A stretch of 37,566 nt of DNA from DASYRM01 sp035646375 (GTDB taxonomy: Bacteria; Acidobacteriota; Vicinamibacteria; Vicinamibacterales; UBA2999). Within the stretch, counting starts at the first letter, position 1, and each line of letters starts with the position of its first letter. The translations under genes were made by a program, and so were the position numbers. This document shows, one piece after another, positions 23,821 to 31,885 of this stretch. Below the pieces are notes generated by a model. That model was not told the DNA's origin and made no database searches. It saw only the letters and a list, made by a program, of their open reading frames with translations. The stretch is taken from positions 1 to 37,566 of the forward strand of contig DASRPM010000134.1 of the NCBI GenBank assembly GCA_035646375.1. Reading direction: 5' to 3'.

Positions 23821-25899
23821 ATGACAGCACGCACGCAGATCGTGACGCCGGGTTCGAGTGCCCCTCTCGGCGCCACGATCCACCCCGAGGGCGTCAATTT
23901 CAGCGTGTTTGCCAAGGATGCGGCGCGGCTCGAGCTCCTGCTCTTCGACGGTGAGGCGGCCACGCGGCCGGCGGAGGCCGTGCCGCTCGACTCCGCGTCG
24001 CACCGCACGGGTCACTACTGGCACGTCTTCGTTTCAGGCTTGAAGCCCGGACAGGTGTACGGCTATCGGGCGTACGGGCCGTTCAGCCCGCAGCGCGGGC
24101 TTCGATTCGACCACGAGAAGGTGCTGCTGGACCCGTACGGGCTTGCCGTCTCGGTGCCTGATGCCTACAACCGCGCCGCCGCCAGCCTTCCTGGCGACAA
24201 TGCCGCCTGCGCCATGAAGAGCGTGGTAGTGGATCCGAGCCTGTACGACTGGGAGGGCGACGTTCCCATCCGCCGGAGCCCGGCCGAGAGCATCATCTAC
24301 GAGCTTCACGTCCGCGGCTTCACCTGTCACCCGAATTCCGGCGTTCCGGACGACCGGCGCGGCACCTACGCGGGAGTGGTCGACAAGATTCCGTACCTCC
24401 GCGATCTCGGCGTCACGGCCGTCGAGCTCCTGCCTGTGTTCCAGTTCGATCCGCTCGACGCGCCGGCCGGCCGCGTGAATTATTGGGGCTACCAGCCGGT
24501 GTCGTTCTTCGCGCTGCATCAGGCCTACAGCTCACGGCCCGGCGCCCTGTCCGCAATCGACGAGTTCCGGGACATGGTGAAGGCGCTGCACCGCGCCGGC
24601 ATCGAAGTGATTCTCGACGTCGTCTTCAACCACACGACCGAGGGCAATCAGCACGGCCCGACGCTGTGCTACCGCGGCCTGGCCAACGACACGTATTACA
24701 TCCTCGAATCGGACCGCGCGCGCTATGCGGACTACACGGGCTGTGGCAACACGCTGAACGCCAACCAGTCGATCGTGCGGCGGCTGATCCAGGACAGCCT
24801 GCGTTACTGGGTGACGCAGATGCACGTCGACGGCTTCCGCTTCGATCTCGCGTCGATCCTCTCGCGCGACCAGGACGGGCGGCCGCTGCCGTGCCCGCCC
24901 GTGCTCTGGGACATCGAATCGGACCCGCTGCTCGCCGGCACGAAACTGATTGCCGAAGCGTGGGATGCGGCCGGCCTGTATCAGGTCGGCACCTTCATCG
25001 GCGACGTCTGGCAGGAATGGAACGGGCGGTTTCGCGACGACGTGCGGCGGTTCGTCAAGGGCGACCGCGGGAGCGTCTCCGCGCTGGCGGCTCGCTTGCT
25101 GGGCAGCCCGGATCTGTACGGGCACGAGGAACGTGAGGCCGAGCAGAGCGTCAACTTCGTCACCTGCCACGACGGCTTCACGCTGAACGACCTCGTCTCC
25201 TACAACGCCAAGCGCAACGAGGCGAATGGCGAGGACAACCGGGACGGCGCCGGTGACAACTCGAGCTGGAACTGCGGCAGCGAAGGGCCCACCGAGGACC
25301 CGGGCGTCGAGGCGCTCCGCAACCGCCAGGTCAAGAACTTCTTCGCCTTGGAACTGCTCGCCGCCGGCACGCCGATGCTGCTCATGGGGGACGAGGTACG
25401 ACGGACCCAGCAGGGAAACAACAACGCCTATTGCCAGGACAACGAGATCAGCTGGTTCGACTGGAGCCTGGTCGAACGGCACGCCGACATCCTCCGCTTC
25501 GTCGTCATGCTGAACGCCTTCCGGCAGCGTCGTGATGTGGTGACGACAGGCACCGGGCTGAGCCTGAATCAGCTGCTGCAGCACGTGCGCATCTCCTGGC
25601 ATGGCGTGCGCCTCCACGAACCCGACTGGAGCGAGCATTCGCACTCCCTGGCGGCTACGCTGCGCACCCTCAACGGCAGCTTCGTCTTCCACATGATGTT
25701 CAACGCGTACTGGGAGCCGCTCACGTTCCAGCTGCCGCTCGCGGAGGAACGTCCGCCGCAAGCGTGGCGCCGGTGTATCGACACCGCGCTGGCGTCCCCT
25801 GACGACATCTGCCCATGGCCGGACGCGCCGTTCGTCGCGCAATCAACCTATGGGGTCCAGCCCCGCTCGGTGGTCCTGCTCGCCCAGCGTCTCGAGTGA
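23821..25899 (+). CDS. glgX: Glycogen debranching enzyme GlgX (isoamylase-type)
   Basis: A 692-residue GH13 enzyme that removes alpha-1,6 branches from glycogen limit dextrins. An N-terminal CBM48/E-set domain (GATIHPEGVNFSVFAKDAAR) precedes the TIM barrel. Conserved regions are DVVFNHTTEGN (region I), DGFRFDLASIL with nucleophile Asp342 (II), LIAEAWD with acid/base Glu379 (III) and NFVTCHDGFTLND with Asp451 (IV). Length and the WQEWNGRFRDDVRRFVKGD segment are typical of GlgX/TreX. The open frame extends far upstream to 23458, but the upstream part overlaps the divergent phosphotransacetylase; ATG 23821 is the sensible start. It is followed 25 bases later by ackA. Confidence 0.96.
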   Translation: MTARTQIVTPGSSAPLGATIHPEGVNFSVFAKDAARLELLLFDGEAATRPAEAVPLDSASHRTGHYWHVFVSGLKPGQVYGYRAYGPFSPQRGLRFDHEKVLLDPYGLAVSVPDAYNRAAASLPGDNAACAMKSVVVDPSLYDWEGDVPIRRSPAESIIYELHVRGFTCHPNSGVPDDRRGTYAGVVDKIPYLRDLGVTAVELLPVFQFDPLDAPAGRVNYWGYQPVSFFALHQAYSSRPGALSAIDEFRDMVKALHRAGIEVILDVVFNHTTEGNQHGPTLCYRGLANDTYYILESDRARYADYTGCGNTLNANQSIVRRLIQDSLRYWVTQMHVDGFRFDLASILSRDQDGRPLPCPPVLWDIESDPLLAGTKLIAEAWDAAGLYQVGTFIGDVWQEWNGRFRDDVRRFVKGDRGSVSALAARLLGSPDLYGHEEREAEQSVNFVTCHDGFTLNDLVSYNAKRNEANGEDNRDGAGDNSSWNCGSEGPTEDPGVEALRNRQVKNFFALELLAAGTPMLLMGDEVRRTQQGNNNAYCQDNEISWFDWSLVERHADILRFVVMLNAFRQRRDVVTTGTGLSLNQLLQHVRISWHGVRLHEPDWSEHSHSLAATLRTLNGSFVFHMMFNAYWEPLTFQLPLAEERPPQAWRRCIDTALASPDDICPWPDAPFVAQSTYGVQPRSVVLLAQRLE

Positions 25900-25924
25900 T
25901 GACACGACAGGAGTCGAGGGCTCT

Positions 25925-27139
25925 ATGGCGAACGCGCTGCTCGTACTCAATGCCGGCTCATCGAGCCTGAAGTTCTCGGTCTTTCTCGATGAAGACCCTC
26001 CGCGCCGGCTGCTGCGCGGCCAGATCGACGGCCTGCTGACGGCTCCCCGGTTCGTGGCGCGTGACGCCACGCGAACCGTGGGTGAGAAAGAGTGGCCGGC
26101 GGGAACCCGGCTCGGCCACGCCGGCGCGATCGAGTTTCTCTTCGACTGGGGGCGCCGCCAACTGCCCGGCGGCCACCGCTTCGTCGCCGCCGGCCATCGC
26201 GTCGTCCACGGCGGCACGCAGTTCGCGCATCCAGTGGTCGTCGACGCGGCGGTTCTCGCCGGGCTCGAGGCGCTGGTTCCCCTGGCCCCGCTCCATCAAC
26301 CGCACAACCTGGCCGCCATCAAGGCGGTCACGCAGCTGGCGCCGGCGGTCGCGCAGGTGGCGTGCTTCGACACCGCGTTCCATCAGACGCAGCCGCCGGT
26401 GGCGCAGACGTTTGCCTTGCCTCGCCGGTATTTCGACGAGGGCGTGCGACGCTACGGATTTCATGGCTTGTCGTACGAGTACGTGGCGTCGGTGCTGCGG
26501 ATGCACGATCGGCGCGCCGCGGCGGGGCGAACGGTTGTCGCCCATCTGGGCAACGGCGCCAGCCTGTGTGCACTCCAGAACAGCCTCAGTGTCGCGACGA
26601 CGATGGGGTTCACGGCGCTCGACGGTCTGATGATGGGCACGCGGTGCGGCACGATCGATCCCGGCGTCCTGCTCTACCTGCTCGACCGGCACGGTCTCAG
26701 CCGGCCCGACCTCGAGCGGCTGCTGTACACGGAGTCGGGGCTGCTCGGCGTGTCGGGAATCTCCAGCGACATGCGCGCGCTGCTTGCGAGCAGCGACCCG
26801 CGGGCCGCGGAAGCGGTCGGCCTGTTCGTCTACCGCATTGGCCGCGAGCTCGGGTCTCTGGCCGCCGCGCTCGGAGGGCTCGACGCCCTGGTCTTCACTG
26901 GAGGCATAGGCGAGAACGCGCCGATTGTGCGCGAGCGCGTCTGTGCGGGCGCGGGCTGGGTCGGGGTGCGGCTCGATGACGAGGCCAACACGAGGAACGG
27001 GCCGCGCATCAGCCGGGCGGAAAGCGCCGTGTCGGTGTGGGTGGTCCCCACGGACGAGGAGCTCATGATCGCGCAGCACACGCGCCGCGTGCTGGCGTCG
27101 ATGCCGTCGCCGGCTGTCCGGGGCTCGGCAAGGCCCTAG
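25925..27139 (+). CDS. ackA: Acetate kinase
   Basis: A 404-residue ASKHA-fold kinase that converts acetyl phosphate and ADP to acetate and ATP. Signatures are LLVLNAGSSSLKFSVF at the start, GHRVVHGGTQF, VACFDTAFHQT, RYGFHGLSYEYVASVL, VVAHLGNGASLCALQ, TTMGFTALDGLMMGTRCGTI followed by DPGV, and VFTGGIGENAPIVRE. An AGGAG site at 25909-25913 precedes the ATG, and glgX lies 25 bases upstream. With the divergent phosphotransacetylase it forms the Pta-AckA route. Placement beside a glycogen debranching enzyme suggests coupling of storage-glycogen breakdown to substrate-level ATP formation. Confidence 0.96.
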   Translation: MANALLVLNAGSSSLKFSVFLDEDPPRRLLRGQIDGLLTAPRFVARDATRTVGEKEWPAGTRLGHAGAIEFLFDWGRRQLPGGHRFVAAGHRVVHGGTQFAHPVVVDAAVLAGLEALVPLAPLHQPHNLAAIKAVTQLAPAVAQVACFDTAFHQTQPPVAQTFALPRRYFDEGVRRYGFHGLSYEYVASVLRMHDRRAAAGRTVVAHLGNGASLCALQNSLSVATTMGFTALDGLMMGTRCGTIDPGVLLYLLDRHGLSRPDLERLLYTESGLLGVSGISSDMRALLASSDPRAAEAVGLFVYRIGRELGSLAAALGGLDALVFTGGIGENAPIVRERVCAGAGWVGVRLDDEANTRNGPRISRAESAVSVWVVPTDEELMIAQHTRRVLASMPSPAVRGSARP

Positions 27140-27200
27140 AATCAGGCGCTAGCGCGCCGCCGGACGATTCGGTACAGTCTGCCAGCGAACGGCGTGAGCG

Positions 27201-28091
27201 ATGCCACGAACGAGCGGTTGCTTGATGGCGGCGGCCCTCCTGGTCGCAGGCGGTCTCGAGGCTTCCCAGACCAAGCCTGCGGCGTCACCAGTGGTCCGGC
27301 AGGTCGACCACATCATGATCCGTTCGGCCAACCCTCCGGAGTTGTACGCCTTCTTCACCGAGACAATGCGACTGCCCGTCGCATGGCCGCTCACCAGTCC
27401 GCGCGAGGGCGTCCTAACGGGCGGAGTCGGCGTTGGCAACGTGAACCTCGAAACGATTCAGATTCCGGGACAGACGGAGCAACAGCCCCGATTCCTCGGC
27501 TTCGCATTAGAACCACCAGCTCTTGACGAGTCGCTGCGCCAGTTGACGCGACGCGGCCTTTCGACGGGCCGAAGGCGCGAGATTGCAGGGAGCAGGGCCG
27601 ACGGATCCAAAGGCGTGCTCTGGACGAACGTGACGCTGCAGGAGTTCTCCGATTCCGACGACCCGGCCCACGGGATGGTCCACATCTTTCTCAGTGAGTA
27701 CAGTCCCGCTTACGTCGACGTGGGACAGCGTCGCGAGCGTCTCCGGCAGCAGTTGGCGGCGAGCGGCGGCGGAGCGCTCGGCGTCGTGGACGTGAAGGAG
27801 GTTGTTGTTGGCGTCCGCGATCTGGATATGGCGCGGAGCCTCTGGCAGCGGCTGCTGGAGCCGGCTCCGTCATCGGGGCCGAACAGCTGGCGTGTTGGAG
27901 ATGGCCCGGCCATACGCCTGGTGCCAGCACCGCAGGACGGGATGCAGGCGCTGGTCATACGCGTCGCGTCGTTGGACAGGGCAAAGGCGTTTCTGCGTGA
28001 CAACCGGTTGCTCGGAGCGGAAACCGAGGGACAGGCGACCATCGATCCCTCGAAGATCGGGGGCCTCGATCTTCGCCTCGTGAACAGATAG
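27201..28091 (+). CDS. Exported VOC (glyoxalase/dioxygenase-like) protein
   Basis: A 296-residue protein with a signal-peptide-like start (ATG 27201; an ATG at 27225 would also keep it). Two VOC beta-alpha-beta-beta-beta units are visible. The first is at about residues 33-170, with RQVDHIMIRSANPPELYAFF leading into TETMRLPVAWPL. The second is at about 195-296, with VDVKEVVVGVRDLDMARSLW followed by QRLLEP. His37 in QVDHIMI could be a metal ligand. VOC proteins include glyoxalases, ring-cleaving dioxygenases and antibiotic-binding proteins; an exported one is less common. It starts a run of plus-strand exported proteins. Substrate unknown. Confidence 0.8.
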   Translation: MPRTSGCLMAAALLVAGGLEASQTKPAASPVVRQVDHIMIRSANPPELYAFFTETMRLPVAWPLTSPREGVLTGGVGVGNVNLETIQIPGQTEQQPRFLGFALEPPALDESLRQLTRRGLSTGRRREIAGSRADGSKGVLWTNVTLQEFSDSDDPAHGMVHIFLSEYSPAYVDVGQRRERLRQQLAASGGGALGVVDVKEVVVGVRDLDMARSLWQRLLEPAPSSGPNSWRVGDGPAIRLVPAPQDGMQALVIRVASLDRAKAFLRDNRLLGAETEGQATIDPSKIGGLDLRLVNR

Positions 28092-28188
28092 CCGGTGCAC
28101 TCACCGTGTCGTGTGACTGGGGCGGCGAAGTCCGCCGATGGACGTTCTGATGGCTTGCGGTAGCTCGCCGACCTTTCAGGCGAGCAAT

Positions 28189-28192
28189 GGAG
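28189..28192 (+). promoter_or_regulatory. Ribosome binding site deciding the cupin start
   Basis: GGAG at 28189-28192 lies six bases before ATG 28199, inside the codons that follow the earlier in-frame ATG at 28187. It favours the shorter form starting MRTTVLLAG, whose signal peptide is cleaner. Confidence 0.6.
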
Positions 28193-28198
28193 ATGACG

Positions 28199-28705
28199 AT
28201 GCGCACCACAGTGTTGCTTGCCGGCATGATTGGCCTTGCGGTCATTCACGCGTCGGCTCAGACGACGCGCCAGATGGGCGCCTTGGCCGTTCGCGACAAG
28301 GCGCCGGCCGACAGGGCCATCGATCTCACGGCGGAAGACCTGCTCGTCGTCGCCAAGGCCATGCCCGGCAAGAACCTCGCCACGACCAGGCTGCTCGAGG
28401 GAGGCTTCTACAGCGTGAACATCCGTCGGCTGACCGGCCCCGAGACGGCACACGTGCATCCCACGTCGCTGACGATCTATGTCGTGCGCGAAGGCGCCGG
28501 CACGCTGGTCACCGGCGGCACAATCGTTGACGCCAAGGGCCAGCCGGTCGCGGCAGGCAAGCCCGGCGACGACCTCAAGGGCGGCGTCGAGCGCACGATC
28601 AAAGCAGGCGATATCGTCGTTACTCCGCCCGGCGTGCCGCATTTCATGCGCGACGTGAAGGATCACATCGTGTTCATGAACCTGATCTTCGAAAGAGAGA
28701 AGTGA
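28199..28705 (+). CDS. Exported cupin-domain protein
   Basis: A 168-residue protein. The signal peptide MRTTVLLAGMIGLAVIHASA is followed by a single cupin barrel. Cupin motif 1 is seen as AHVHPTSLTIYVVREGAGTL, with two His and the Gly-rich strand. Motif 2 is GDIVVTPPGVPHFMRDV, with a His that would complete the metal site. An insert rich in Gly/Lys (QPVAAGKPGDDLKGGV) sits between them. Single-domain exported cupins may bind metal and small ligands or act as isomerases or dioxygenases. It lies between the VOC gene (107 bases) and the two-module exported gene (81 bases) on the same strand. Function unknown. Confidence 0.86.
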   Translation: MRTTVLLAGMIGLAVIHASAQTTRQMGALAVRDKAPADRAIDLTAEDLLVVAKAMPGKNLATTRLLEGGFYSVNIRRLTGPETAHVHPTSLTIYVVREGAGTLVTGGTIVDAKGQPVAAGKPGDDLKGGVERTIKAGDIVVTPPGVPHFMRDVKDHIVFMNLIFEREK

Positions 28706-28775
28706 ATCGGTAGGGGAACCTGGCTTTTGAGCCTTGACCTCGTCCTGGGGGACGGGCATGCTCACCCCACACATC

Positions 28776-28780
28776 GGAGG
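28776..28780 (+). promoter_or_regulatory. Ribosome binding site of the fused two-module gene
   Basis: GGAGG six bases before ATG 28787. It fixes this start over the in-frame upstream codon at 28727. Confidence 0.7.
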
Positions 28781-28786
28781 ACCGCC

Positions 28787-30616
28787 ATGCAGTTTGCTCG
28801 ACTTGTCCGCAGTAGCTTCAGCGAAAGCGGACGGAATGGTTGGACAGCGCCCGCGTTCGCCCTCGTGCTCGCGCTCGGCGCGGCATCGACAGCCGGTGCG
28901 CAAGCTCCGGCCGGCGCGCAAGGGCCGGGCGCTGGAGGGCAGCCTCCGGCTGGCGCACGGGGTGGGGGTCGTGGCGGTGCACCGTACACACCTGCGGCGG
29001 GCGCCAAGGACCTGAGAGCCGTGCTGTTCAACTGGATGTGGCACCAGGGCATGCTGAAGGGCGCCGACGAGCGTGACATGGTGGCGACGCTCGAATACCA
29101 GGCCAAGAGCGGCACGATTCAGGTGGACGGTCAGCCGTGCACGCTGTCGAGGTTCCGCGAGAGCACGAACTTCCAGACGTTCAGTCAGCGTATTCAGTAC
29201 ACGTGCACACGGCCGAACAAGCAGACCTACTCGAACATCGAAGTGGTCAGCTGGCAGTACGCGTGGAACGAAGACACGCGTGGCGCGGAGATCGCTGGAA
29301 CGAAGGGCAAGGTGGCGACGGCGCCCGCGGCGGTACAGGAGCGGCTGATCCGCATCTGGGCGAGTCCGCAGGGCGCGGCCAAGTCGGCGCTGGCCGGGAC
29401 CATGGACACCTGGAGGCTGGGCGCCAACCCGGGAACGGTGATCCCTGAAGGCGTGATCAAGGCCGGCAACACTTCCCTTGTGTTTGATCCGGCAGGCAAG
29501 CCTGTTTTGACCTTCCCGATTCCGGGCGTTGAAGGCGCCACTGGTACCGCCACGCTCGACGCCAAGTACATGGTCGAGAAGGTCGTGGTCACGCAGGGTG
29601 CGACGACGACCGAGTTCACGTACAGCAACTATCAGGACTGGAACAACCCGCTGCACAAGATCGAGGTGTATTACGCCGGCCGGTTGACCGAGCGGAAGAA
29701 CGGTGCGGTGGTTCGCGATCTGACGACGAGCGAAACGGAGACCGGCAACGTGTACGTGGTGGTGCCGGTGCCGCCAAGCGTGCAGAAGGCGATGAACGTC
29801 ACCACGAAGGCTCCAACCATCGTGTGGGCGAGGAACGAGCCGCCGACCAACACGACGGCACCCACACCGCGGATCGGCGGGAAGCCTGACCTGACGGGCG
29901 GCTGGGCGGAATTCAACATCGGCTGGATCGGGAACTACGGCAACCGGCGATGCGGTCCCACGCAGGTGGGTTGCCGGCGGGAAACCAACCAGACCGAAGA
30001 CTTCGCGCTCTACTCACCCTCGCGCTTCGGCATGCTGGGCCGTCCTCTCTATAAGCCGGAGCACTGGGACAAGGTGCAACAGCTCGACATGTGGACCAAC
30101 AAGGAAGACCCGGTCATGACCTGCCAGCCGCTGGGGCTTCCGCGCCAGGGCCCGCCGCGGCGCATCTTCCAGACGGAGACCGACATCACGTTCATCTACG
30201 GCCAGTTTCCCGATGCGGGCGGCGGATACCCGGAATTCCGCATGATCCCGATTGATGGCCGTCAGCACGGCCCGAACGCGGCGTACGCGGCCACGTACTT
30301 CGGCGACACGGTCGGGCGCTGGGAGGGCGACACGCTCGTGCTCGACTCCATCGGGTTCATCGACACGACCTGGATCGGGCGCGGCGGCTACTTCCATACG
30401 AGTGACATGCACATCGTCGAGAAGTTCAGGCGCGAGGGCGATGCGATCTTCTACGACCTGACGCTCGAGGACCCGGAGGTATTGGTGGAACCGCTGGTGT
30501 TCCCGACGCGGATCCTCCGGCGCAGCACCGGCCCGAACGCGGGTCTCATCCCGGAACGGGGCAACTGCGAGACGAGCTTCGAAACCGAAGCGGCTGCCTC
30601 CCAGATTCGGCACTAG
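28787..30616 (+). CDS. Exported fusion of N-module and C-module, unknown function
   Basis: A 609-residue protein. After a signal peptide (cleavage near TAGAQAP) comes a Gly/Pro/Ala-rich stretch. The N-module (about 70-343) follows: AGAKDLRAVLFNWMWHQGML, GTIQVDGQPCTLSRFRE, QYTCTRPN, RLIRIWASPQGA, TFPIPGVEGATGTATL and VYVVVPVPPSVQKAM. The C-module (about 360-609) has GGKPDLTGGW, PLYKPEHWDKV, MTCQPLGLPRQGPPRRIFQT, GRWEGDTLVLDSIGF and EKFRREGDAIFYDLTLEDPE. The N-module matches the gene at 34946-35941 and the C-module matches 34089-34937; those are adjacent separate genes in the same order. Paired cysteines in the N-module (DGQPC, QYTC) are kept in both copies and may form a disulfide. No catalytic site recognised. 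It probably acts in the periplasm or outside the cell. Confidence 0.85.
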   Translation: MQFARLVRSSFSESGRNGWTAPAFALVLALGAASTAGAQAPAGAQGPGAGGQPPAGARGGGRGGAPYTPAAGAKDLRAVLFNWMWHQGMLKGADERDMVATLEYQAKSGTIQVDGQPCTLSRFRESTNFQTFSQRIQYTCTRPNKQTYSNIEVVSWQYAWNEDTRGAEIAGTKGKVATAPAAVQERLIRIWASPQGAAKSALAGTMDTWRLGANPGTVIPEGVIKAGNTSLVFDPAGKPVLTFPIPGVEGATGTATLDAKYMVEKVVVTQGATTTEFTYSNYQDWNNPLHKIEVYYAGRLTERKNGAVVRDLTTSETETGNVYVVVPVPPSVQKAMNVTTKAPTIVWARNEPPTNTTAPTPRIGGKPDLTGGWAEFNIGWIGNYGNRRCGPTQVGCRRETNQTEDFALYSPSRFGMLGRPLYKPEHWDKVQQLDMWTNKEDPVMTCQPLGLPRQGPPRRIFQTETDITFIYGQFPDAGGGYPEFRMIPIDGRQHGPNAAYAATYFGDTVGRWEGDTLVLDSIGFIDTTWIGRGGYFHTSDMHIVEKFRREGDAIFYDLTLEDPEVLVEPLVFPTRILRRSTGPNAGLIPERGNCETSFETEAAASQIRH

Positions 30617-30637
30617 GAGACGACGACCAGGGGGCAG

Positions 30638-31885
30638 ATGGTGCGAGGGTGCTGCTGCTTGTTGTTCGTCGTCGTGGCAGTGGTCCCTGCGGCTGCGCAG
30701 GTCGATCAGGCGCGCGCCCAGCAGTACTTCAAGGAGGCCCAGGCGCTCTGCGAGCGGGACGGCGGGCGTCACTGGGGCGTCTCGCTGTGCGGGCCGATGG
30801 TGATCGCGGACGCCGCCACTGGAACGATCGCCACGAGCCAGCCGGCGCCGGCTGGTGACCGTCCCCGCGCGATCGGCTTCGTGAACGCGCCCGTCCAGTG
30901 GGGCGGCATCACGTGGGCCGCGTACGTCTGGCAGGGGATCCCGGCGGATGATCAGGGGGTCCGCGGGCGGCTGTTCATGCACGAGCTGTTTCATCGCGTT
31001 CAGCCCGGCCTCGGGCTGATGGCTGCGAGCGCCGGCGAAAACAGCCACCTCGATTCGCTGGAGGGCCGCTACTGGATGCGCCTCGAGTGGCGGGCCCTGG
31101 CGCGGGCGCTGGGCGCCTCTGCCGCGGCGCGCACGTCCGCCATTGCCGATGCGCTGGCGTTTCGCGCGGCGCGGCACCAGCGCTTTCCCGGCGCCGCGGC
31201 GGAGGAGCACGCCGTCGACATCACCGAGGGGATCGCGACGTACACGCAATATGTGACCGGGTCGGAGAGCGCGCAGGACGCGACCCGGCACGCCATCGTC
31301 ACCCTGGCGGGCGCGGAGATGGGGACATCGTTCATCCGGACGTTCGCGTACGCGTCTGGCGCTGGCTATGGGCTGTTGCTCGACGCGGTGTCTCCAGGCT
31401 GGCATCGAAAGATCACCGCGGCGAGCGATGTGGGCCAGCTGCTGTCCGCCTCAGCTGGCGTGACCGCGTTGCCGGATGCGGCGGCCGCCGCCGCACGGTA
31501 CGACGGCGCATCGCTGCGCGCGGCCGAAGAGCAGCGCGATCGCGCGCAGCAGGCGATCATCGCCGAGCTGCGCCGCCGCTACGTCGATGGTCCGGTGCTG
31601 GTGGTCCCGCGCGCGGGCAGCGGCAGTGTCAACAACGCAGGCGCTACGGTCGTTCCCGGTGCCGGCACGGTGTTTCGGGCCCTTGCCACCAAGGGCGCGT
31701 GGGGCTCCTTCGACGCCCCGGGCGGCGCGCTCATCTCGGCCGACGGCGAGACCGTCTCGCTGCCGGCGCCGGTCATCGTCGATGCGACGACGCTGAAGGG
31801 CGATGGCTGGACGGCGACCGTCGGCCCGGGGTGGACCGTGCAGCCGGGCCCACGGCCGGGATCGTTCCGGGTCGTGCGGCAATGA
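30638..31885 (+). CDS. Exported putative zinc metallopeptidase (HExxH)
   Basis: A 415-residue protein with a signal peptide (MVRGCCCLLFVVVAVVPAAA). The HELFH motif at residues 115-119 (GRLFMHELFHRVQPGLG) fits a zinc-peptidase active site. A conserved-looking acid follows in HLDSLEGRYWMRLEWRAL and in EEHAVDITEGIATYTQYV (Glu197), either of which could be the third ligand. The C-terminal third (about 310-415) is beta-rich and lacks the motif, perhaps an accessory domain. I cannot place it in a named peptidase family. It begins 22 bases after the fused two-module gene, and its stop overlaps the next start (ATGA at 31882-31885). The three are probably one operon. Confidence 0.78.
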   Translation: MVRGCCCLLFVVVAVVPAAAQVDQARAQQYFKEAQALCERDGGRHWGVSLCGPMVIADAATGTIATSQPAPAGDRPRAIGFVNAPVQWGGITWAAYVWQGIPADDQGVRGRLFMHELFHRVQPGLGLMAASAGENSHLDSLEGRYWMRLEWRALARALGASAAARTSAIADALAFRAARHQRFPGAAAEEHAVDITEGIATYTQYVTGSESAQDATRHAIVTLAGAEMGTSFIRTFAYASGAGYGLLLDAVSPGWHRKITAASDVGQLLSASAGVTALPDAAAAAARYDGASLRAAEEQRDRAQQAIIAELRRRYVDGPVLVVPRAGSGSVNNAGATVVPGAGTVFRALATKGAWGSFDAPGGALISADGETVSLPAPVIVDATTLKGDGWTATVGPGWTVQPGPRPGSFRVVRQ

